Positions 12,901 to 25,510 of a DNA stretch of 64,000 bases are shown in pieces. The number at the start of each line of letters is the position of its first letter. Within the stretch, counting starts at the first letter, position 1. The notes below the pieces were generated by a model that had not been told where the DNA came from, did no database searches, and saw only the letters and a list, made by a program, of their open reading frames with translations. The stretch comes from Lingula anatina (taxonomy: Eukaryota > Brachiopoda > Lingulata > Lingulida > Lingulidae), in assembly GCF_001039355.2 (NCBI RefSeq), contig NW_019774291.1, positions 1,084,877 through 1,148,876 of the forward strand. The letters run 5' to 3'. Position numbers and translations under genes: made by a program.

Positions 12901-13006
12901 GTTTTGTTTCCATATTTGGTAGCTGTGTTAGTAGAAAGTGTATAAGGAAAATATCATGTACAGTACAGGCAAATGCAGTTACTTTAACTGTATTGTTCAT
13001 TTTTAT
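9967..13006. repeat. Allelic duplicate block B, copy 1
   Basis: This matches 13249-16193 in the same orientation, covering seven IKK exons and their introns. Copy 1 has about 80 bp near 10608-10688 that copy 2 lacks. The extra sequence is bounded by direct repeats of TGAAATA. Both copies begin at the same genomic base right after an n. Confidence 0.88.
10370..12844 (+). CDS. IKK-alpha/beta-like kinase, partial allelic copy (seven exons)
   Basis: This is the redundant haplotype copy of part of the inhibitor of NF-kappa-B kinase gene. Exons: 10370-10477, 10825-10960, 11358-11549, 11873-12022, 12324-12415, 12526-12627, 12792-12844; all have AG/GT borders and compatible phases. They encode the kinase C-lobe end (HGEIQKKTNEH), the ubiquitin-like domain (YPVTENHKLLDVM) and the start of the scaffold/dimerisation domain (WGHAVYFCMEQAKDYKRLL). 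It stops in mid-domain because the contig ends. Predicted changes against the other copy are few: I/V in 'VILIW/VILVW', N/H in 'PDINQ/PDIHQ', and R/K in 'EERSGG-type' context (QERSGG/QEKSGG). I infer an allele, not a second gene. Confidence 0.85.
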
Positions 13007-13031
13007 GTACAGACACAGATGTGTCTGTACA
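13006..13031. repeat. 26-bp hairpin at the end of haplotype homology
   Basis: Two 12-base arms (TGTACAGACACA and its exact reverse complement) flank a 2-base loop. The hairpin starts at the very base where contig 3 stops matching contig 4, so it may be a breakpoint, an insertion end or an assembly artefact. Confidence 0.7.
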
Positions 13032-13247
13032 TATTGCCATCACCTGCGTCTGTCGTCGGCGATGCCGATGCCGATGCCGATGCCGGCGCCGTGCACTTTC
13101 CTTGTAAACACGATAAGCGGAGGGCAGTTTTACTTTTTGGCTTTATATTTACAGAGCTGATGAATATTCATAAAACGCAGGTCAAGTTCGAAAATCAGTA
13201 TGATCGGGCCATTATTGTAGAAGTTATGCTGTTTTTTCACTTTTCAG
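13032..13247. other. Contig 3 tail, GC-richer, unrelated to other allele
   Basis: This tail contains a short GATGCC tandem array (13061-13084) running into GCCGGCGCC, then about 160 bp with no recognised content. It has no counterpart at the equivalent place in contig 4 (after 16193). An insertion or a chimeric contig end are both possible. Confidence 0.4.
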
Positions 13248-13248
13248 N
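13248..13248. other. Single-n contig join
   Basis: This isolated n precedes a return to the sequence already seen at 9967. The bases just after the two n positions (CAGACCATTCC) are the same, so both haplotype contigs start at one genomic position. Confidence 0.8.
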
Positions 13249-16193
13249 TACAGACCATTCCTTCCCACCCTACCTCCAATACAATGGTATGGGTACAAAT
13301 ATGCATGCATGCGCTAGTGGAAAAGTAAAAATGAATGCCTTGGACATTTTGTGTGATGTTTTCTTTGTGCATTTGATTGTTTCAGTACATGAAGTAACAT
13401 ATCTGAATTGATTCAGTTTCTTATTTTGGGTTTGAGTAGCATTACTGTTGAATGATAGGCCATTCATATTCATGTTAATCATGTCTAGATGTTACATACT
13501 TAAAAAACTGTGTTTTACAAAAATGTTCAACAATTAAAAAGGGTGATTTTTTGTAATTTTAGAAAGTTGGAAGTAGTGAGGGTAGTTCTTTATATGGGGA
13601 TTGAAAAAACTTCTTACCCTACTAATGGTTTTCCTTTGTAGGCATGGGGAAATTCAGAAAAAGACCAACGAACACATATGCGCTTTCTTCACAGCAGCCG
13701 GCACTGTTGAGTTTTCAAAGAAAATACCAGCTCCAAATCATTTGTGCAGGTAATTTTTTTAAAATAGTGATTATGTCAAGCTGTTGGTATCCCCAAAGGT
13801 ACATCATGACAGACATGTTTTCTGATATCATGAAATTATTATTCTCAAGTTGTTTTAACTAGTACCATAGAATGAAATAATCAATTTTTCTCAGTAAATA
13901 CTTCCTTCAAAAAGACAAAAAGCGATATATATCCTAATATATAAGATTTTTATATAACATTTGTTTACCAGTAATTGTTATAACAAAAATAGATTATGAT
14001 TACCATGTTCCTTTCAGGACAACGCAGCTCTATATTGAACAGTTTCTAAGAGTAATATTGGTATGGGACCCAAAGAACAGAGGAGGAGGAATAGAAAAAG
14101 AATCCAAAAGGCCCAAATGTTTTGTTTTGTTAGATAATATCTTTAAGATGAAAGTACGTATGTCTTATAGCTTCAGTTGTATAAATGGTGTAGTTTCCAA
14201 ATTAAAGTAGCAATCTTGGTATTATTCAAATGACAAAACAGTTTGCATTTAATTTGTATCACTATTCCTGTCATCTATAAACTTTGTTTCTTACGGATGT
14301 CATACTAAGTAATCCTATTAAAGTTTGTGTATAATTGACTTTTTTTCAGATAAAGAAGTCTTTGAAATGCATAGGCATATCACATGGTCAAATTTTAAGC
14401 ATTTGAATATAGAAGATGTATAAAAGCTATTATAATATTATCTTAATGTGATAATTTGTCTAAAGGACAATTTAGATATCTTCACAAAAAAAAAAAAAAA
14501 AAGCATTTTGACATCAACCTATTCAAACTGTTTTTCAGGTTATTCATTTTTTGTGTGTGACAACCAATCAGTTGCTCTCCTACCCTGTGACAGAAAACCA
14601 TAAACTTCTGGATGTGATGAATGTGATAGAACAAGAAACAAGAATCCCAGTTGCTGAACAAGAAATCCTGTTTGCCAGTGGAATAGTACCAGACATCCAC
14701 CAACCTGCTGTGCAATGTTGGGATGAACAGGTAGTTTATATTATAGAGAATTGAAGAAATATTAAATAATAATTTTTTTTTGCAGAAAAATGTATGATTG
14801 CTAATATATGTAGTATATCTGACTACACTGCTGGTATTATACAATTGAGCACACTCAGTTTCATTCAAAGAATATTTTTTGAAAATTAAACCACCATAAG
14901 TACTGAAGAAGGTGTCTTCTAATTGATGTTGTTGATCCACTACTGTGTGTCATTAGATATGTTGCTGTTTTCCTTATCTTGAATTGTATTTTATTTGATT
15001 TCCTGTTATAAGCATGTGGAAATATTTTTATAAATTATCTAGGGTGAAGATGAGTCCATAGTGTTCTTATTTCACAAGAAAATAACAGATTTCAGTAACA
15101 GTAGTAGCAGTACCACAAGAAGGAAAGCTAAACCCATTCCAGACCTGGTCCAAGTAATGATAGCTGAGCCAAAGACACTGATGCCATATCAGGTGAGAAG
15201 CCTATCACATTTACTATGTCCTTGATTTATGTCAAGCTTCAGTTAACCTGAAAACTTAAAACCAACTCTTCAGATATTGTCAATTTTAATTTACAATATT
15301 CAAAACTTAATTATGATTTATTTCTCAAAACTGTGAAAATATTCCTGATTGAATTTTTCTAATTACAATCTTTGGGATTCATAATTTCACCCTGTACGTT
15401 TTTTTTTTCTTCAGAGAGTTGTATTTCATATTTGTGATGTTGTGATAGGTTTAAACTGGTTCAGACTAGAATAACATAAATTTTTTTAAATCTTTAGGAT
15501 CAGAAAAAAACATGGGGCCATGCTGTGTATTTCTGTATGGAACAAGCCAAAGATTACAAAAGACTGCTGCAAGCACAGAGAGCTGCAATGTAAGTTATGT
15601 GGTTTTTGATGTTGTAGAATTTATGACATAAAACTATGATAGTATATTGAAAAATGTTTAGTTTACCGAATGTTTTTACTCTCTTGTTCATTTAATCTCT
15701 TTTTTCTTCAGGTTGAACTTACTAAGAAACAACTCAATATTCACCAAGCTAAAAACACAAATGACAACAGAAATTACCAAGTTGATGGCCAAGATCGACT
15801 TCTCTAAAGAAAGGTAATTTCTGAGAAATTGCAAATTTCACTCTCCAATACTCATTTGATTTTCTTCAAGTTGTAAAAAAAAACAAGTACTATATGATAT
15901 TTATTTCAAATAATTTACTTAAGATGCTTTTGATCTGTCTTTTTAATTTTTGTTAATTTTTATTTCATCTCATTCAGTATTACTCAAGACATAGAGAGAT
16001 ACGAAGAGCAGGAAAAATCTGGAGGTTTATGTAAGTCTCGTTAAGATGAGGGTAGATATTAACCCAGGCAGAAAAATAATGTCTCAGTTTTGTTTCCATA
16101 TTTGGTAGCTGTGTTATTAGAAAGTATATAAAAAAGATGTCATGTACAGTACAGGCAAATACAGTTACTTTAATTGTATTGTTCATTTTTATG
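13249..16193. repeat. Allelic duplicate block B, copy 2
   Basis: This is the counterpart of 9967-13006. This copy continues without a break into the remaining IKK exons, so it is the one to use for the gene model. Confidence 0.88.
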
Positions 16194-18217
16194 CACTTAA
16201 AGTTACATATGAAGTCAAATCTTTGCCACTTAATGCAACCAAGGGATCTAGGCTCGCTTTGTATTTGACTTAAACAAATTTTTAGAAACAGACTTTTCAC
16301 CTTGATGTCAAACTGTTTTTCAGAATGGGAAAAGCCTTGATTTTAGATACATGGAATTATAGACATACCTATCCTGTCAGCCTGAGATATGTTTTAAAGT
16401 AATTCATAATCTTTGACATTTTCTTATTAGCATCTGAGAAGCTGAAAAAAAGTTGGACAATGATGAAAGAAGAAATAATGAAGTACACAAAACTGGTAAG
16501 ATATTGTTTCTGTGTGCTGTAATACTTATGTTTAAACAATGTAAGATGCAAGAAAAGCATAATATAACATTTATAATATAAAAAAAATGAATTAGTATTT
16601 TGTCATCAGTAGTAAATCTGTTCGTAGGCAAATTTGGACATTAATAGTCAAAAGATTTTTTTTTAGTGTATCCACAAGGAAACGTCTCAATTTCTAATGA
16701 AATAAGCCCCAAAGATACTGGTTATGACAAAAAGATAATGTCTCAAATTTTGATGAATCGAGTACCTTTCTCTGTGAGGTCAGAATAAGATGGTACATGA
16801 CCCTCTCAGATTTTGATGAAAATTGGTGTATTTGCTCATTATAGACCCAAACCAACATAATGGATATTAATTTGTTTGTATCAACCTTGGTTGCCATGGT
16901 AACAGCACTTAAATTAAAATTTTGAATGATACTGGTTGTTACATATAGCTGATGTGCTGTTGTCATGTGTTCCAGCAACAACAGGTCAATGACCTGGAGG
17001 TTCACACTCAAGGACTGCAGACCAAGATAGTAGAGTTACAGAGAAGTCCCTATGCTAGAACAAAACAGACAGATACACTGGGTGAAATGTAGGTTTTTAA
17101 ATGCCAGCTTTTATTCATCTTATGAGCTATCAAAATGTTTTTTCAAAATTGAAAAATATCTGTCCATTATGATGTGGATATACAGGTGGTCCTTTGATGA
17201 AAGTGAATCCCAAGAGTTCAGTCAGTTTTATAACTATAAGAATGGTAGTTAAGCCTTTAAAGAGATGAAAACACATAATGAATAAACTGGTCTTTGTGTC
17301 AAACAAGTCATGGTGAATGTTTTTGCTTTTAGTGAGGCTGCTGCTATGAAGCTGTACCAAGAATTGAGGCAAATGGCAAGAGGTATAGCTACAATAGTCT
17401 GTCACATCACTTTGTTACATTTGGCTTAGGTTTTGATGATTTAAATTACATAACATAATAATATTGAATTATTCCTGTAATGCACTTGTTTTGATGCAAG
17501 CATAGTGCACCTAGCTCTCAGTATTGCCTTTTTCAGTCAGAATAAAGTAATACATTTAGTAGAATATCAATGGAAAACCATCTTGATTTGGTACAGAAGT
17601 TATTTACCCAGGCTATGCTGTTGGATGCCCCGATATTTCAGAAAAGAGGCAGCAGATTTCAGACAACACTGGCATGGTTCAGGCAGTAGTGAGGTGCTAC
17701 ACACAGAGGGACAAACTTACTGGGGATCTCTACCAACATATCAGGTGGGTTCTGTGTCACATTCCTTTAGGTTAGGACTAGAATAGTTTTCCAGGTTTCA
17801 TTACTTTAGATGAGAAAGACAATGATAGGATTACATGTGCTAGGGTCAGTTTTAAGGCAGTTTTTGGAGAGGGGGGGGGGGGGGGGGATGGATGGCCAGG
17901 CTACATTTGTAGTTGATTTCACAGGTTTTCAGTGTCACTGTTTTTGTTATTTCTTTGTTGCCATAGAAGCCATTCTCACGAAGACTTTATTCAAACGTTT
18001 AATGAACCTCAAATACTATGAAATGCATTCTATTATACTTTCTGTTTCCAGCAAACTAGCTTCCTGCAAACTTGACATGTCAGACCTTCTTCCTCGAGTT
18101 CAAGAAACTATTGATGACATTAAAGCTGGAAGCAGTGTACTGATGGCATACCAGAAACAGAGGCAAACAGAGATGTGGACTATGTTGAAGAAACTGGTAA
18201 GCAGTTGTGACTCTTTA

Positions 18218-18256
<39 letters not shown>

Positions 18257-19129
18257 TGTGTGCGCTTGTTTGTGAATGCATGCATGCATGTGTGTGTAGT
18301 CAGTCAATTCACTTTTGGTTAATATCTTATGAATTGCCCAATTAGAAAAATGAAGTGTACAACTTTTTATTAGATAAATATGCTGAATGCAGTTCAAAAG
18401 CAATGTTGCTGATCAACTTCTTGCAGTTCTTTTTAAAATCATAATTCATAAAATTGGGGGCAGCTGTAATAAGGACAGTGACATTGCCAGAGGTATCATT
18501 GTTCCTAATGCATCTGTTCATAGCTGGTTCATTTCTGGAAACATTACCAGTACATCTTTATATACTGATCCCAAACTGTTTCAGGTACAGAGGAGCCAGG
18601 CTCCAGGCTCTCAGCCTCATTCTCTGACCAGCAGCTTGATGAGGTCAACATCCAGGCAGAGTGGGAGCAGTGGGGGCAACAGTTTCAGTCAGATGTTCGA
18701 GAAAAATATGGAGGCTTCCTCGATGCTTAGGACAGAAAACGAGGACAGCAAAACTAAGTAGGTCATCTGCATGTAATCTGGTAGTGAAATTGAAGGTTGG
18801 CAGCCTATAGGTATTTTTTTGTGTAGTGATTATCAGGCTGTCAGCCCAGTGCATGTGTGTGGAAAAAAGTAAGATTTTAAAATTTCCAAATATTCATTTC
18901 AGTGCATGTTAGGATAAAGTTCATTTTGCCTTCTAGATCCAGTGACATCCTGTTCAATGGAATATATCAAATGTAATAGCATTTATTTGATCATTACAGA
19001 CTGGAGAGCACACTTTCAAGCCTTGTACTTGAGCAGGAGGAATTCTTGTCAGCTGATAATCAGTTGCAGTGGGATTTCTTGGCTGAGGAGGAGGCACCCT
19101 CTATACAGCAAGGGGCAGACTTGTCTTAG
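13642..19129 (+). CDS. IKBKB: IKK-alpha/beta-like inhibitor of NF-kappa-B kinase (5' truncated)
   Basis: This is the cytoplasmic kinase subunit that phosphorylates I-kappa-B to release NF-kappa-B. Fourteen exons join in frame: 13642-13749, 14018-14153, 14539-14730, 15043-15192, 15498-15589, 15712-15813, 15978-16030, 16431-16495, 16976-17088, 17333-17382, 17597-17744, 18052-18196, 18585-18757, 19000-19129, giving about 551 residues. Seen in order: the end of the kinase C-lobe, the ubiquitin-like domain (YPVTENHKLLDVM), the scaffold/dimerisation helices (LLQAQRAAMLNLLRNNS, ELQRSPYARTKQ, LPRVQETIDDI, EMWTMLKKL), a Ser-rich linker, and a C-terminal LQWDFLAEEE equivalent to the NEMO-binding LDWSWLQTEEE of IKK-beta. 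The ATP-binding lobe and catalytic loop are missing, probably in the gap at 9966. Alpha versus beta cannot be decided; a single pre-duplication IKK is likely. AATAAA lies at 19356-19361. Confidence 0.93.
17871..17887 (+). repeat. Poly-G tract in IKK intron
   Basis: A run of 17 G follows GAGAG in the intron between the exons ending at 17744 and starting at 18052. It is prone to length error and could form a quadruplex. No function is inferred. Confidence 0.8.
18219..18262 (+). repeat. (TG)n microsatellite in IKK intron
   Basis: About 22 TG units with one TA interruption begin 23 bp after the splice donor at 18197. Open frames over this tract are artefacts of the repeat. Confidence 0.95.
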
Positions 19130-22100
19130 CGAAGAATTTGAATGTGCCATTGACATTATTTGTATGCATGGAAGGTCCTCCAGACAAGAACTGTTTATTG
19201 GAAGATCTCAATTTCCTAAAATTTATGCTCGGAAAAAAATACATTTGGATAGAAGTGGGCAGAGAGTCAATTAAATATGTGCATCTATGAACATTTTTCC
19301 CACTTTGAATATAGGGATGAGGATGGGGGTAAAGCTCATGCCATTTGAAAAGAAGAATAAAAACATTCTCTTTTTCTGGATTATTTAGTGTAGAATAATT
19401 CATATATAAAATGTGCATGTAAAACCTTCTCACACCTGCTGAATTACCAAGAAATTCAAGCATTGGCACTCCTTTTGACAATTTTATATCTATGTTAGCA
19501 TAGTATAGATATCAGAGTCATTAATAGGAGTGCTAGCTCATGAATATCATGCTACTGCTGAATCAGCTGTTGCATAACAATCTTCTTACATATGCTTACA
19601 TATTTGAGAACTTTTTATTCTCTAGTAGAGTGCATACCATAAAAAAGTTCCTGTATTGTAGGGTCAATATTGGTGCTAGAGCCTAAAGTGGAGTCAAAAA
19701 TGAGACCTTACTCTAGTGTCTTATGACAGATGCCTTTAGTGCGTTTTTAGAATATGCAGGTTTTGTATGTATATATGTATAATATAGTAACAGTGTACAA
19801 TTCTGCATGTGCTAAGATCATCTACCCAGCCTGATAGACTGTTGTTTGTGTAACCATGCAGATGATGTTTAATTAATGTTGATGGTTGTTTAAAATGGGA
19901 ATTTGAGAATAATCACTATAATTTAATATTTGGAAGGTCTGCAATTATTCTCTATAGCTCGCGATTTATAAATGAATGAAATTGTGATTCACTATCTTGC
20001 TGCAGACTACTAAACATGTAGTCAAACACCATGACATTTTCTCTACATTGTAATACACTATGTTTACTGTTCCTCACAGAGTGGGTAGGTGGTACTGGTA
20101 TCATGTAAAATCTACCCACATACATGATGTTATTATAAAACTGTTTACATAAAAAGCTTATCCATGTAGCTTTAGATACATAAGGTAAAACATAAAGAGT
20201 TTTCTACAACATCAATTATATCAAAATTGGTGTTTTGCTTCATCCAGTTGTTTTAAACAATGATGGGATTCATCTGAAGAAGGCCTTGTGATAAGCTTAA
20301 AACACAGTGACCTCATTTCAAGTGTAAGCTCCAGTATGGAATTTGATTATAATTCCATCTTTATCTTAGTCCATATAGTATTATTATATAGGCATACAAT
20401 TGGTAAAGGTCAGTCCTCCTGGGAGGACAGTGCTCTGGACAAATCTGCTTAGAACCAAACTGGACACCTTTCAAAGCTAACTGACATTGAAGGCTGAAAA
20501 AAAAAGACCATTCCCAAGCACAGTATTGTCAGTTTTTTAAGTATCTGCACTGTTGAACTTTCAGCCATATTCGGGGGACGCAATATCTGGACACATGATC
20601 CAACAAAAAGCACAAAATTCATAGCCTTTCCAGACTGATGGTGCGCAAGACGTGCATAAAAATAACAAGTTACTAAATTGTCTTTCATCTATTATTGACT
20701 GCTCTGTACTGTGTCCTTTTAAATGCCTGTGATAAATTGGTGATTTCCTGTCAACAGTATGCAATGACATCTCATTTTTTAGGTTCCATTAGAGGTATTA
20801 GTATAGAATAATTCATTATATTAAAATCGGCATTCTTTTAAATTTGAACATGTATCAACTTATTCATGACTTGTCTTTGTCTAAGGCATTCTGCAAGTAG
20901 AACTTGATGTACATAAATGGCATATATGTTGAAATCATGCAACAACATACCATGAAATGATTATATATTTAATAGCATTAAGTAACAAATGTCTGTAGGT
21001 AGTCAACGTTAATTTATTTGATAAAGTTGAGGTTTTTAACTTTACAAATATAAATAGCCATAAGTATATAAATGAACCTTTTTGTTTTAAATTTGGTTAA
21101 GGTCAAACCTGATTCAGTCCAACAACCTTTGGGCAACATTTGAACTCCAGGACTTAAGAACCCTTAAAAACAAAAAGTTGAATGGACTGGATTTAGACAA
21201 GACTATGATCTTCCCGTCTACATATATTCATACCAAATATGTAAAAAGTGCAGATTAAGAGCATCTAGTCTAGAAGTTGTTGTTGTTTTTTTTTTTTTTG
21301 CCATTGGGGAAATTTTTCTTCCTCCAACACAGACTTTTTATCTCATTGAGATTGGCAACACGATCTTAATTTGCACTTAGTTCATAAAGGATGAAACCTG
21401 AATACAAATATCATTAAAAAATTTCACTTTATATGATACAACATATGTAGGAATTACGTAACTATTCTTTCAGTTAATTTGCTGTTTTTTTGCGTATGTC
21501 AGTCAAAGTATACTGTAAAGGAAAATGAATGGTGGATTGATGAAATACTTTCCATTTATAGAACCTAAATAAATCAATTCCATCCATAGGTGAGGCTTCT
21601 GTTTTATTTGCAGCAAACAGGAAACTGGTGACTAGTTATTGTATTCAACATTCAATACCACTGTTCCTAAATGTAAAATAATCTGCTGAGATTCTAAGGA
21701 AGTATTTAAAGCAAACTTTACATTTAGACATTTTTTAAATTATGGAAGGTTTTGCCTGAGACAATGTTATGAATGGCTTATATGATAATAAATAACATGA
21801 AAATACCTGCATTAAAATCTGTAACATTATCTTACAATAACACTTTCTATATGCTAAATTTGTATATATGGACCACTGCAAATCATCACTTCTCTTTGAA
21901 TGGTAATTCAATCACAGACATTTGAAAGAGATGGTATGAAAGTATTAATAATATTTCAAACGGATTGTATGCCCTACACTTATCTACCTAATGCACACAG
22001 AATCTGAGTTACTCTTTATGTAGTGTTTTTCTCAAAGCATTTGTATTCTGTTTGATGCTACAATGAACAAATGAAATGTGAAGATAAGGCAACTTGCATG

Positions 22101-22166
22101 CAAAATTTAAGTATGTGCATCCTATGAAAAATCTACAGACAATGTAAGACAAAATTTTGGGGGAGA
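19130..22166. other. IKK 3' UTR and convergent intergenic spacer
   Basis: This lies between the IKK stop and the MINPP1 stop, which face each other. It holds a poly(A) signal for IKK (19356-19361) and, on the minus strand, a candidate AATAAA for MINPP1 (TTTATT at 21603-21608). A poly-T run sits at about 21285-21299. Short open frames at 20449-20770 have no recognised content. Confidence 0.55.
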
Positions 22167-25100
22167 TTAAAGTTCATCTTTCTTTTCAGGGGTTTTCCTT
22201 TTACACACTCCATTGTAGTCACAGTTTGTTGCATATTGCTTGTAATTCTTTTTAAACTCCTCATATGAGCACATTTTGTGGCCACAGAAGGGCAACTGGA
22301 CTAATTTCTCATTCACATAAACCTGGACCATTAAGTTCTGTATATCTTCGGGCCATCCATCACGCCTGTTCTCCTCTGAGGTCATACCCTCCTTATCACA
22401 GTGGTACAAGACAAATGCAATATTTCCAGCAAAAGGACTAATGACACTGCTCCTGAACTTCCTATTTCTGTGCACCCGAAAGTTATCTGCTCTCAGAGGC
22501 ACCTCATCTTTGAATAACCCCAGAAGACAAAACAGAGGAAATATTGTTTCTGCATGACCAAATTGGAAAACTGCCTTTGGATGTCTGAAAAGATAAGAAA
22601 AATGACACTTTAACTAATAACCTGAGGCAAGTAATTATTTTTTATGGAAAAAGTATCATTTCATCAATGCATTGGGCAATCCAATAATTACTTGGGCCAA
22701 AGTTGGGACCCAGAGCCCCTGTGGTTATTAAAAAATGACTTATTATTGATTAATTTTTAAAAAAGGAAGGCAGCTACTAATTTATATTCCTTTGCTTCAA
22801 ATGATCAACTTTGAGGATTTTGCTCCATAAACAATGCAAATTTTGTTCATTGTGTTTTGAGTGAACACTTTGGCAATTTTTAAACATTTTTTCTCATTTG
22901 CCAAAATTCAACACTGCTACAAAATATATATAATGATCCTAAAGAATTGATATACAATCAACACAACCAAGAAATATAATCTCTTTCCACTGTTCCTCAA
23001 ACTATGCTCTTAAAACCTAATCTGTTTTAGAATACAGCATCTAATGTGTGACTTGAAAGGTGTCAAATCTCAGCTTTAGTGTTTATGGAATGTGTAAATA
23101 TTACAAGGATGGTGCTGAAAATTCTGTGCACCCACTGAAGGAAAAATCAACATGTTTTACATGTTCTCCTCTGTAAGTATTGTAGCAGAGTCTAAAGTAT
23201 GAAAGATCACAATGGCAGGTGCAAGGGAAGGGGGGCACAACAGCACAGATCCCTCACCCTTTGTCTCTCTCTCTCTCTCTCTCAAGAAGTATAGCTGCAT
23301 TACAAGGAGAACAAAACAAAACCAAGCATGAGGGTCCCATTGTTTTGTTTTTTTTTATCCGTGATAGCTTCTTTTTATTTTACCGAGATGCATGAATTGT
23401 TTGCATTTAAATATTTAGCGAGATCCATTAAGAGCACTGTTCCTGTGACTTGTAAAATGTTTTAATTCTTTATCGTTCTTGAAATGTAATGTATCACATA
23501 CCCTTCCTTGCTATCAGCTGCTGAATCCAAGGTGTGTATGATATCTGCTAAAAGAGGACAGGACTGAGCATAATTGACAACATAGCCATAGGACTTTTTC
23601 CAGTATTGCTGAAATAGAAATAAAATGCACAGTGTATAGAACAAGCACTGTGTTACAGACAAAGGACAGAATGACTGAACATATACCTGTCATACGCATA
23701 CTGATATTTTAGAAGAATATCTCACTAATTCCTTGCATATTGGGGTAAGTTTCCAAGATGTTAAAAAATTATTTATGAAATGCTAACCTTCAAATCAATT
23801 AATTTAGTCCCTGCATGTCAATTCTGTAAACAAGACTCCTGCATTATATTACAATAGGTATAACTTTGCAATTGGTAATTGTTAATATAAAGAACATATG
23901 TAATTTTATTGAAATCTGTTATGTTGACATGGGCGAAAAACATTTCAAATATATGAAAAAAATTGAAACTATGTAAAATAGTTGTTACTAATGTATACTG
24001 ACAGTCGATGAAAATGCATCATTTTTTTTATCAAAAAAGACCAAATAATATTTTAAGTTCCTTTGGAACATTAAGAAAATAACAGTTTTTGTGTGAAATA
24101 TGACCCATTATTCAGTCAAACAAGGTGACTCTCTTATGACCAAACAAGGGTATTTGTACTCATTTATAAGGTTGAAATTGATTCTCGGTAAAAAAAACAA
24201 GAAAGTTTTCTGATACGTTTTCATTGACTGTCAGTATATTTGTATAATCACAAGCTTTTCTACATTCTAGTCCATGCTAGGAGGAGGCTGTAAATATGAC
24301 TGCATTCTGGGACAGTCACCATGGAGTTATAGTGTGCATTACCAAGGCTGACAAAATTCATTGTAAACAGTCCTTAAGAAATACAGCTGCTGTACGTTAT
24401 AGATATCTCACCTTAAGATCATCAAGGTAATCCAGGACATGCAAATCTTCTAGGTTAAGTACATCACACCAGTGTGAAAAACCGTAAAAGGCAACCTCAT
24501 AGGCACATATCCTAAATAATCCCATTAAATCATCTGGAAAGGAATATTATAACAATCACAAACCTACTACTATGTACCTTAGGCAGTTTCTATCATGATA
24601 TATATATGTGGTAATAAAAGTTGCACAGTTGTGCAGTTATAATTGCATCACCATCATTAAATATTACAAGCAATTTTGTATGACTAAGCATCTGGCAATT
24701 GGACTTTTTAAAAATTTAATATGAAACTGAAAAGAATAATTTTTTTTAAATAAAATAATTACCTCCATTTAACTGGATGTTATTTTGCAGAGATAATTTT
24801 TCACCAAGGCTTGTTGCTAACTGCTTCATTTCTGGACCATTTTTGAACTTCTTCATTTCTGAATTTGCACTTTTATTGTGATCAACTCTGTCAAGGTAGT
24901 TTTGGCAATATTCAAAGAACCTCATGATATGATCATTGATGTTGATTTTTGGAGTTTCACCCACCCCTGCGATTTTATTTATAAATGACTGGGCACTTTC
25001 AAGAGATCTAGATATTCTGGAAGAAACAATTTTCACTCTTGAAAAATCTGAAATAAGTTCGGGGAATGCTGTGGAGTATTTTACTGCAAGGTCTTCGTGT

Positions 25101-25510
25101 TCCCTTCGACCAACGTCCACCAATTGTTTTTCGTGAGAAAGCGGAAAGGAAGATTTCCAGTTGTTTAAATGGACAAAGTCTGCATTTATCACATTGCCAA
25201 CAACTTTTGTTGTACAAGCCTGCATTTTCTGTATGTCCTTTACACTCGGATGTCTTGTCCCATGTCTGAGGACGACATTCAACTGTATTGGCTGGCACTT
25301 CATTGGACGGGGAGGGAAGACGAAACCATCTTTAATGTTTGCGGTTCGTCTGTACTTTAATAAGTTCTCGTATGCTGTTTTGGATGAAAAACAAACATAC
25401 TTCATTGCATCAGATTCGTTTGTTTTGCAATTTGAAAGTTCTGAAGCGAGTATGAAAATCAAAATTAACAACACCAACGTAAACAACTTGCACTCCACGG
25501 GGGCTGACAT
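22167..25510 (-). CDS. MINPP1: Multiple inositol polyphosphate phosphatase (MINPP1)
   Basis: This is an ER-lumenal histidine phosphatase that removes phosphates from inositol penta- and hexakisphosphate. Four exons join in frame: 24763-25510, 24412-24533, 23502-23608, 22167-22584, giving 464 residues (human about 487). Residues 7-25 form a hydrophobic signal peptide. RHGTRHP at 82-88 is the catalytic RHGxRxP motif with the nucleophilic histidine. FGHAET holds the proton-donor motif HAE at 336-338, the MINPP form rather than HD. The chain ends in KKDEL, a consensus ER-retrieval signal. Conserved MINPP blocks are also visible, such as YWKKSYGY and the NRKFRSS/FVLYHC region. The ATG at 25508-25510 is the only start that gives the signal peptide. 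It is divergent from PAPSS, as discussed in the findings. Confidence 0.95.
23264..23283 (+). repeat. (CT)n microsatellite in MINPP1 intron
   Basis: About ten CT units lie in the intron between MINPP1 exons 3 and 4. Confidence 0.9.

Noticed and set aside
10370..16030. Genuine duplication of IKK exons within one gene
   Set aside because: Introns match as closely as exons, both copies start at the same base after an n, and joining them would repeat half of the ubiquitin-like and scaffold domains.
18100..18403. Open frames of His/Thr/Cys/Val across the TG tract
   Set aside because: They are translations of the (TG)n microsatellite.
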